A stretch of DNA of 33,261 bases from Desulfovibrionaceae bacterium. Its GTDB lineage: Bacteria; Desulfobacterota; Desulfovibrionia; Desulfovibrionales; Desulfovibrionaceae. The notes beneath the pieces are model-generated. The model was not told the origin of the DNA. It saw nothing but the letters and a program-made list of their open reading frames with translations, and did not search any database. The position numbers and the translations under genes were made by a program. Positions 28,215 to 33,261 of this stretch are shown here, in pieces (position 1 is the stretch's first letter; each line of letters opens with the position of its first letter). The DNA is taken from the NCBI GenBank assembly GCA_009773665.1, contig WSYE01000012.1, forward strand, positions 52,941 to 86,201, written 5' to 3'.

Positions 28215-28631
28215 ATGATCAAAGCACTCCTCACCGCCCTCCTGCTCACCGGCCTCTTGGCCGTAAACGCGCTTGCCCAGGACACCAAGATCCCCAACCT
28301 GGTCGGCGATTGGAGCGCCGGAAAAAGCGACCTGCACCACGGCAAACAGGGATTCATCAACATCGAGCCCACATCGGCCAAGCTGACCGTCACAGACCAG
28401 AAGGGCCGAGTGTTCCACGGCGTGGTGGAATGGCTCGGCAAGGCTCCCGGCAAGGACACCTTCTCCGGCGTGATCGACAAGGACAACGTCACCTTCTACA
28501 TGGCAGGCCACACCGACGCAGTGCGTATCGGCAAGATGGAAGGCCCGGACGCCTTCACGTTCTACTTCCTGCACGCGGGAGGACCAAATCCCAGGGCGGG
28601 TTATGTGGAATACAAGCGCGTAAAGAAATAG
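28215..28631 (+). CDS. Secreted protein, 138 aa (hypothetical)
   Basis: No family recognised. The first ~21 residues form a signal peptide (M-I-K-A-L-L-T-A-L-L-L-T-G-L-L-A-V-N-A-L-A, cleavage before Q-D), so the mature protein of about 117 residues is periplasmic or secreted. It looks mainly beta: W-S-A-G-K-S, G-F-I-N-I-E, K-L-T-V-T-D, G-R-V-F-H-G-V-V-E-W, F-S-G-V-I-D, V-T-F-Y-M-A-G-H-T-D, suggesting a small beta-barrel or lipocalin-like fold, which is inference. Cys is absent after the signal peptide. The ATG at 28215 follows AAAGGAG; longer in-frame starts upstream lie before the signal peptide. It ends 16 bases before a strong bidirectional terminator and may be co-transcribed with the MDR gene. 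Confidence 0.82.
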   Translation: MIKALLTALLLTGLLAVNALAQDTKIPNLVGDWSAGKSDLHHGKQGFINIEPTSAKLTVTDQKGRVFHGVVEWLGKAPGKDTFSGVIDKDNVTFYMAGHTDAVRIGKMEGPDAFTFYFLHAGGPNPRAGYVEYKRVKK

Positions 28632-28647
28632 CCCAAGCACGACACGA

Positions 28648-28679
28648 AAAGGCCGCCGGAACGGGTTCCGGCGGCCTTT
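28648..28679. terminator. Bidirectional terminator between the secreted protein and yceI
   Basis: A perfect 14-bp stem (28648-28661 with 28666-28679) with a 4-base CGGG loop. The plus strand continues with GTATTTT and the minus strand with TTTTCGTG. It serves two convergent genes. Confidence 0.92.
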
Positions 28680-28736
28680 GTATTTTCTGATCTCCCGACA
28701 ATCGGCGGCCTTTGTATTTTCTGATCTCCCGACAAT
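28669..28736. repeat. Perfect 34-bp tandem duplication including the terminator's 3' arm
   Basis: 28669-28702 and 28703-28736 are identical over 34 bp. The unit begins with the CGGCGGCCTTTG end of the terminator stem and runs through GTATTTTCTGATCTCCC to GACAAT. The second copy is not preceded by a full 5' arm, so it cannot form the same hairpin alone but can compete for the 5' arm. Confidence 0.95.
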
Positions 28737-28748
28737 TTCAATGCATGT

Positions 28749-29402
28749 TTAGCGAAGCATCTCCAGGTTGATGACGATGTCCACCGTGTCTCCCAGCACG
28801 CCCATCTTCTGGAACTTGCCGTCACTCACGTGGTACTCCAGCATATTGATGGAAAAATGCGCCTCGAAGCCGGCCAGTTGCTTGCCCTGCTCCATGGGAG
28901 AAGGCCTGGTTCCCAGAGAGGTAAAGGGCAGCTGGATACGTTTGGTGACGTCCTTTATGGTCAGGTCGCCTTCGGCCACGTACTCGTTGCCGCCCTTGGA
29001 GGTGATACGCTGGCTGACGAACCGCATGCCGGGATATTTGGCCGCGTCGAAAAAGTCCGGGCTCTTCAGGTGTTCGTCGCGCTTGGCCACACCGGTGTCC
29101 ACGCTGGCCATGTCCACGCTCACGTCGATGGAACTGCCGCCCAGGTTGGCAGGATCGAAGCGCACCGTGCCGGAATAGCTGTCGAAACGCCCCGGAACCT
29201 GGGCAAGTATGTGCTTGACGAAGAACAACACCGAGCAGTGCGGCGGGTCGAAGGCCCACGCGGGCGCAGGCTCCCCTCTCGCATCTGAAGCAGCTGCGGC
29301 GATCCCCGCGCCGGAGTCCGCAGGCGTCTGCGTCCCGGCGGCCATGGCCAGTCCCGCAAATCCGACGACAGACAGCAGCACGGCGAGGCGCAAGCCTCCC
29401 AT
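28749..29402 (-). CDS. yceI: YceI family periplasmic protein
   Basis: This 217-residue exported protein has a signal peptide (L-R-L-A-V-L-L-S-V-V-G-F-A-G-L-A-M-A, cleavage near residue 20) and a ~45-residue low-complexity linker. The YceI beta-barrel follows: A-F-D-P-P-H-C-S-V-L-F-F-V-K-H, G-R-F-D-S-Y-S-G-T-V-R-F-D, V-D-x-A-S-V-D-T-G-V-x-x-R-D-x-H-L-K-S-P-D-F-F-D. Members bind isoprenoid/amphiphilic ligands, and some act in polyisoprenoid or b561-linked periplasmic redox. The first motif has a Cys (H-C-S-V) where many members have Thr/Ser. The start 29402 is chosen for the signal peptide; GGGGT lies ~7 bases upstream. The gene begins 13 bases after msrAB, so they form one operon. Confidence 0.9.
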   Translation of the reverse strand: MGGLRLAVLLSVVGFAGLAMAAGTQTPADSGAGIAAAASDARGEPAPAWAFDPPHCSVLFFVKHILAQVPGRFDSYSGTVRFDPANLGGSSIDVSVDMASVDTGVAKRDEHLKSPDFFDAAKYPGMRFVSQRITSKGGNEYVAEGDLTIKDVTKRIQLPFTSLGTRPSPMEQGKQLAGFEAHFSINMLEYHVSDGKFQKMGVLGDTVDIVINLEMLR

Positions 29403-29415
29403 CACACTACCCCAT

Positions 29416-30579
29416 TTATTTGAAAAGCTTGACATACTGGCCGTAGCCTTCCTTCTCAAGGTCTTCCACGGGGATGAAGCGCAACGCCGCTGAATTCAGA
29501 CAGTAGCGCAGCCCCGTGGGCTTGGGGCCATCGTCGAAGACGTGGCCCAGGTGCGAATCCGCCAGCTTGGAGCGCACCTCGATGCGCACCGAGAAAAGCG
29601 AGCGGTCTTCCTTGGTGACGATGTTGCCCGGCTCCAGCGGCGCGAAGAAGCTCGGCCAGCCCGTGCCGGAGTCGTACTTCTGGAGCGACGAGAACAGGGG
29701 TTCACCGGACACGATGTCTACGTAGATGCCGGGGCGCTTGTTGTCGTTGTAGGCGTTGTTGAAGGGCGGCTCGGTCCCCTCGTGCTGCGTCACCTTGTAC
29801 TGAAGTGGATTGAGCATGGCTTTCAGTTGCTCGTCCGTGGGCTTCACGAAGGGCTTGGGCGGCGAAGCCGCGTCGCCCGTCTGCCTTGCGGTCTGGGCCT
29901 TGGGCGCTGGCTGATCAGGGTTCACCGGCTCGGCAGCGCCCTCGCCCCAGGTCTTCTTCAGGAACTGGTCGCGCCCGGAGCCCCAGCGGTAGTAATTGTA
30001 GCGGACGGGATTATTCTTGAAATAGTCCTGGTGGTAGTCCTCTGCGGGATAGAACGACTCAAAGGGCCGGATTTCCGTGGCAATGGGCTTTGCGCCGAAC
30101 ACGCCGGACTTGGCCAGCCGCTCCTTGGATTCCTCGGCAATCCTGCGCTGCTCGTCGTCGTGATAAAATACAGCGGAGCGGTACTGCTTGCCCCGGTCCA
30201 CGAACTGTCCCCCCGTGTCAGTGGGATCGATATGCTTCCAGAAGAATTCCACCAGCTGCAAGAAGCTCACTTTCTTGGGGTCGAAGAACACCTGGATGGA
30301 CTCCAGATGTCCGGTGGCTCCAGCGGAGACGTCCTTGTAGGTCGGGTTGGGCTCCTTGCCGCCGCTGTACCCGGATATGACCCGGATAACGCCCGGCAGC
30401 TTCTCGAAATCAGACTCGGTGCACCAGAAACAGCCGCCCGCGAAAGTCGCCACGGACTCTCCGGGGGTGGCCTTAAGGTCCTGGGCGGTCACGGCGGCGG
30501 CTCCGTCGCCCATTGGCCAGATGCAGCCCACCGCGACCAGCGTCAGAAACCAGCCCGTGCTGCGTGCGAATGACGTCAT
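29416..30579 (-). CDS. msrAB: Periplasmic peptide-methionine sulfoxide reductase MsrA-MsrB fusion
   Basis: This 387-residue two-domain repair enzyme reduces both stereoisomers of methionine sulfoxide. The N-terminal hydrophobic segment (residues 9-20) suggests export or membrane anchoring; the C19 context is not a clean lipobox. The MsrA domain follows with the catalytic G-G-C50-F-W-C motif and G-Y-S-G-G. A Pro/Ala linker (~225-255) leads to the MsrB domain with [18 protein letters not shown] and the catalytic R-Y-C360-L-N-S. The MsrB domain lacks the structural zinc C-x2-C pairs (Y-V-D-I-V-S-G in place of Y-x-C-x-x-C-G). The resolving Cys of PilB-type enzymes is also replaced by Thr306. The ATG at 30579 follows GAGGAG. 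Co-transcribed with yceI. Confidence 0.95.
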   Translation of the reverse strand: MTSFARSTGWFLTLVAVGCIWPMGDGAAAVTAQDLKATPGESVATFAGGCFWCTESDFEKLPGVIRVISGYSGGKEPNPTYKDVSAGATGHLESIQVFFDPKKVSFLQLVEFFWKHIDPTDTGGQFVDRGKQYRSAVFYHDDEQRRIAEESKERLAKSGVFGAKPIATEIRPFESFYPAEDYHQDYFKNNPVRYNYYRWGSGRDQFLKKTWGEGAAEPVNPDQPAPKAQTARQTGDAASPPKPFVKPTDEQLKAMLNPLQYKVTQHEGTEPPFNNAYNDNKRPGIYVDIVSGEPLFSSLQKYDSGTGWPSFFAPLEPGNIVTKEDRSLFSVRIEVRSKLADSHLGHVFDDGPKPTGLRYCLNSAALRFIPVEDLEKEGYGQYVKLFK

Positions 30580-30616
30580 GAATCTCCTCGTTGGGACAGG
30601 ACACTACGTCTCATGC

Positions 30617-30871
30617 TCAGACCGCCATGGCCGTGACCGAATAACCGCGATCCATGAAACCCCAGCGAACGGCCTCATCAAGTTCGACCCACGGGGTGGC
30701 CTCGCTGTACTGGGCCAGCACGCCGTTGGAATCCACGAAGACGTATCCGCCCCCTCCGTCGTAGTTCTGGATGGTGCCAAGGTTGGTCACCAGCCACTGC
30801 CTGGGGGGGATCATGCCGATGACCTCGCCGTTCATGTTGTCGACGACTGGGAGTGATAACCATTCGCGCAT
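30617..30871 (-). CDS. Hypothetical protein, 84 aa
   Basis: No family recognised. Soluble, no signal peptide, no Cys. It begins M-R-E-W-L-S-L-P-V-V-D-N-M-N-G and has an internal N-Y-D-G-G-G-G-Y-V-F-V-D-S-N-G-V segment that looks like strand-turn-strand. The end is A-V-R-W-G-F-M-D-R-G-Y-S-V-T-A-M-A-V. An AAGGAGG ribosome site sits five bases before the ATG, a strong sign that it is expressed. A -10-like TATAAT at 30961 on the same strand could be its promoter. Upstream is a structured gap, downstream msrAB starts 37 bases away on the same strand, so it might be the first gene of that operon. Confidence 0.8.
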   Translation of the reverse strand: MREWLSLPVVDNMNGEVIGMIPPRQWLVTNLGTIQNYDGGGGYVFVDSNGVLAQYSEATPWVELDEAVRWGFMDRGYSVTAMAV

Positions 30872-30960
30872 GACAAGCCTCCTTATGTAGATTTTACCCG
30901 CTGACGGAAAATTTCAAGCCTGTCTCCCCATAGCACACTGCGAAGGGATGGCAACGCAAA

Positions 30961-30966
30961 ATTATA
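30961..30966 (-). promoter_or_regulatory. Candidate -10 box for the 84-aa gene
   Basis: A perfect TATAAT on the minus strand about 90 bases before the 84-aa gene start, inside an AT-rich patch. No good -35 box is seen at 16-18 bases upstream (the hexamer is CTGCAA), so the call is weak. Confidence 0.3.
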
Positions 30967-31097
30967 TTTTCGGCGGCACAGATTGCAGAGAGGCTGGCGG
31001 CATGGACGCCAGAGGTCATGGAGGGGTGGCAGGCCGGGTCCGGCCAGAGGACGCTGTTTGAGATATAATGCTATGATTCCAGGGCGTTTGAAACAGA

Positions 31098-31127
31098 AAG
31101 GGAACCGGATGCACATCCGGTTCCCTT
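31098..31127 (-). terminator. Rho-independent terminator downstream of the radical SAM gene
   Basis: A perfect 13-bp stem AAGGGAACCGGAT/ATCCGGTTCCCTT (31098-31110 with 31115-31127) with a 4-base loop. On the minus strand TCTGTTTC follows. It lies about 135 bases after the stop of the radical SAM gene. Confidence 0.75.
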
Positions 31128-31260
31128 CGTGGCGAACATAAAAAATGGACTCGCGGTGGTCCCCTGCAAACAGACTGCGCCCTGCGTGAACATGCGCAGG
31201 TTCATTCAGGCAGCTTGGCCGCGAACGCGCGGGACACCCCACGAGGCCCTGAGCGACGCC

Positions 31261-33210
31261 CTACTTCCTCGGGCCTTTGGGACCACGTCCGCTGCCGGAG
31301 GCGCGCCGACCCTGGCGTTGATCCCCTGCCCGCCCGCCGCGTCCGTCGCCCTGGCCGATGCGTGCATCGTCGCGTCCAGTTCGTGCGTCGCGTCCGGGGC
31401 GTGCATCGTCGCGTCCGGTGCGTGTATCCCGCCCGTTTCGGGCATCATCGCGTCCGGTACGTGTATCTCGGCGAGCCCCGCCATACGGGGTCTCCGGCCT
31501 GGACGGAGCCAGGATGCCGTGCTGCTGCAAGCGCTCGGCGTCGGTGGCGGCCACATGGATGGGCTTACATTCCATGTCCGTCCCGGCAAAAAACATGGCT
31601 GCGGCAGCCGTGCCAGGCAGCGGGATGAAGCACTGCACCTGGCTCGGTTTCCAGCCCTTGGAGGCCAGCCAGTCGGACAGGCCGCGCATGTCCTCCACGG
31701 TGCAGCCGGGAAAGGCGCTCAGCAGATAGGGTACCACGTACTGCTCCTTGCCCGCCCGCTGGGATTCGTCCGAGAACAGGCGCAGGAACTCCTCGAACAG
31801 CGTGAACGATGGCTTTCGCATCAGCCGCAGCACGTGCTCGGAGCGGTGTTCCGGTGCAACCTTGGCCTGCCCGCCCGTGAACTCGCGGATCATCACACCA
31901 AGCGCAGTCTTGTCGGCAAGGCCCAGGTCCATGCGCCAGCCGCTGGCCACCCGCACATGCTTGACACCGGGCAGGCCGGATACTCCACGCAAAAGCTCCA
32001 CGAATTCCTTCTGGTTCACCTTGAAGTGCTTGCAGATGCGCGGCGTCAGGCAGCTCGGGCGCGCGCAGGAGGCCGTATCCCCTGCGCAATGCCCGCCCCA
32101 CATGTTGGCGCTGGGGCCGCCCACGTCGCTGACGCTTCCGGTGAAATCCTTCTGGGAAGCCATGCGTTTGGCCTCGGCCAGCACGGAGGCCCGGCTGCGT
32201 GAGCGGATGCGCCGCCCCTGGTGCAGGGCCAGGGTGCAGAAGGAGCATCCCCCGGCGCAGCCCCGGTGGGTGTTCAGGCTGGTGGCGATCATGGCCGTGG
32301 CCGGGATGGCCTCCTTGTAGGACGGGTGCGCCCGGCGCGAGAACGGCAGGGCGTAGAGCCTGTCCAGGCCTGGGCCGTCCAGGCCGGGTCCGGGCGGCGT
32401 CAGGATGAGCAGGCGGTCGCCGCTTGGCTGCGTGGCTGTCTGGCGGTCCTGGTGGACATGGCGCTCCAGCAGCTTGGTGGCCTGCACCAGAAGCGTGCGG
32501 TCAGCCAGCATGGATTCATGCGACGGCAGCTCCAGCACGTCGGCGTCAGGCGGAAGGTCATCGGGCTTCCCGGCAAAGGCCAGGCCAGGAATCGAGGCCA
32601 TGGCGGAGCGCAGGTCGCCGCCCTCCTCCAGTGCCGCGTCGAGAGAGTCTGCCAACGATATGATGGACTGGTCCGCCATGCCGTAGAGGATGGCCGTGGC
32701 CTTGCTGTCGAACAGGACCGAGCGCCGAAGCGCATCCGACCAGAAATCGTAGTGCGACACGCGCCGCAGCGAGGCCTCGATGCCACCCAGAATCACCGGA
32801 ATGCCAGGAAAGGCCCGGCGCACGATGTTGGTGTAGGCGATACCGGCCCGGTTGGGGCGGTTTCCGGCCTTGCCGCCGGGAGTGTAGGCATCGTCGGAGC
32901 GTTTCTTACGGAAAGCAGTGTAGTGGGCCAGCATGGAGTCCAGCGCCCCGGCGGTGACGCCAGCGAACAGGCGCGGACGGCCCATGGCGGCCACGTCGTC
33001 GGGGACGTCCCAGCGCGGCTGGGCCACAATGCCCACGCGGTAGCCGTGTTCCACGAGCCAGCGGCCCAGAAGCGGCGCGCCGAAGGACGGATGGTCCACA
33101 TAGGCGTCGCCGGTGACGAGGAGAATGTCCAGTTCGTGCCAGCCGAGACGGTCCATCTCGGCGCGGGTCATGGGGAGGAAATCGGGTTGGGTGAGGGGCG
33201 TACGCGACAT
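31261..33210 (-). CDS. YgiQ-family radical SAM protein with repetitive basic C-terminal tail
   Basis: This 649-residue YgiQ/UPF0313 protein combines an N-terminal B12-binding-like domain (L-D-I-L-L-V-T-G-D-A-Y-V-D-H-P-S-F-G, I-V-L/I-L-G-G-I-E-A-S-L-R-R) with a radical SAM domain whose cluster motif is C-A-G-G-C-S-F-C, near T-H-R-G in the middle of the protein. Extra Cys are in G-H-C-A-G-D-T-A-S-C. Such proteins use a 4Fe-4S cluster and SAM for radical chemistry; the substrate of YgiQ is unknown. After the conserved part ends near residue 573, a ~75-residue tail rich in Arg, Gly and Asp follows, with three copies of an R-x-G-R-D-x-R-T-G-R-D-D-A type unit. No ribosome site is evident before the ATG at 33210. 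Confidence 0.92.
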   Translation of the reverse strand: MSRTPLTQPDFLPMTRAEMDRLGWHELDILLVTGDAYVDHPSFGAPLLGRWLVEHGYRVGIVAQPRWDVPDDVAAMGRPRLFAGVTAGALDSMLAHYTAFRKKRSDDAYTPGGKAGNRPNRAGIAYTNIVRRAFPGIPVILGGIEASLRRVSHYDFWSDALRRSVLFDSKATAILYGMADQSIISLADSLDAALEEGGDLRSAMASIPGLAFAGKPDDLPPDADVLELPSHESMLADRTLLVQATKLLERHVHQDRQTATQPSGDRLLILTPPGPGLDGPGLDRLYALPFSRRAHPSYKEAIPATAMIATSLNTHRGCAGGCSFCTLALHQGRRIRSRSRASVLAEAKRMASQKDFTGSVSDVGGPSANMWGGHCAGDTASCARPSCLTPRICKHFKVNQKEFVELLRGVSGLPGVKHVRVASGWRMDLGLADKTALGVMIREFTGGQAKVAPEHRSEHVLRLMRKPSFTLFEEFLRLFSDESQRAGKEQYVVPYLLSAFPGCTVEDMRGLSDWLASKGWKPSQVQCFIPLPGTAAAAMFFAGTDMECKPIHVAATDAERLQQHGILAPSRPETPYGGARRDTRTGRDDARNGRDTRTGRDDARPGRDARTGRDDARIGQGDGRGGRAGDQRQGRRASGSGRGPKGPRK

Positions 33211-33261
33211 GGGGGGAGTATGGTCATTGAAGCGCCTCAGGTCCAGTACTCAACTCCGGTC

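Larger units (their letters stand above)
30872..31260 (-). other. 389-bp gap upstream of the 84-aa gene
   Basis: No convincing gene. The open frame on the minus strand from 31242 to 30883 reads through the terminator hairpin and has no ribosome site or family likeness. The stretch holds a terminator-like hairpin (31098-31127) and a possible -10 box (30961-30966). Confidence 0.5.

Noticed and set aside
28669..28736. Possible CRISPR-like repeat
   Set aside because: Two directly abutting units with no spacer and no cas genes; a simple tandem duplication.
30883..31242. 119-codon minus-strand frame upstream of the 84-aa gene
   Set aside because: It reads through a perfect 13-bp terminator hairpin, has no ribosome site and Cys/Pro/Arg composition typical of noncoding frames.

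Overview
The window is about 33 kb of GC-rich bacterial chromosome (roughly two-thirds G+C by eye). It consists mainly of housekeeping and stress genes with no phage, plasmid, CRISPR, tRNA or rRNA genes that I could find. The gene set and protein style suggest a sulfate-reducing deltaproteobacterium of the Desulfovibrio type (Desulfobacterota): an rpsU-yqeY-mutS2-dnaG-rpoD block, a GAF/AAA+/Fis sigma-54 activator, a DUF6125-like protein, a PilB-like zinc-free MsrA-MsrB fusion and an AhpF-like flavoprotein. The taxonomic call is inference from protein resemblance.

Layout. 1-1350: the 3' end of a ThiF/MoeB-type adenylyltransferase gene, a secreted two-EF-hand protein, a 68-aa unknown and a perfect 14-bp bidirectional terminator. 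1349-8930 (all minus strand): read in the direction of transcription, HU, rpsU, yqeY, mutS2, dnaG and rpoD, an extended macromolecular-synthesis cluster in which dnaG/rpoD and rpsU/yqeY overlap by a few bases. 9180-11275: O-acetylhomoserine sulfhydrylase-like metY overlapping ksgA. 11379-13046: a divergent AhpF/thioredoxin-reductase-like flavoprotein. 13059-13862: two overlapping very small genes and a secreted protein with TGPGGK repeats. 13987-16291: a DUF6125-like gene followed immediately by a sigma-54-dependent activator. 16292-16782: a repeat-rich gap. 16783-18468: ettA. 18642-19835: a lower-GC acyltransferase-3 membrane protein, probably acquired. 19949-20884: an ornithine cyclodeaminase/mu-crystallin family enzyme. 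21154-25406: an MdtABC-type RND pump (adaptor plus inner-membrane pump, no outer-membrane channel in view). 25599-26897: an anchored M23 peptidase. 27161-28631: an MDR oxidoreductase and a small secreted protein. 28749-30579: msrAB and yceI, a periplasmic oxidative-damage operon. 30617-33210: an 84-aa unknown and a YgiQ-type radical SAM protein with an unusual repetitive basic tail.

How the genes work together. The left half carries replication start, transcription and translation functions (DnaG, RpoD, S21, KsgA, EttA, HU). The rest mixes envelope functions (RND pump, M23 peptidase, acyltransferase) with redox repair (AhpF-like protein, MsrAB, YceI, quinone-reductase-like MDR). Several gaps hold recurring hairpin elements that are more structured than simple terminators.

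I found no unmistakable new multi-gene system. The best candidates for something undescribed are the overlapping small-gene pair at 13059-13347, the repeat-dense gap at 16292-16782, the structured RNA regions flanking rpsU, and the DUF6125-activator pair.
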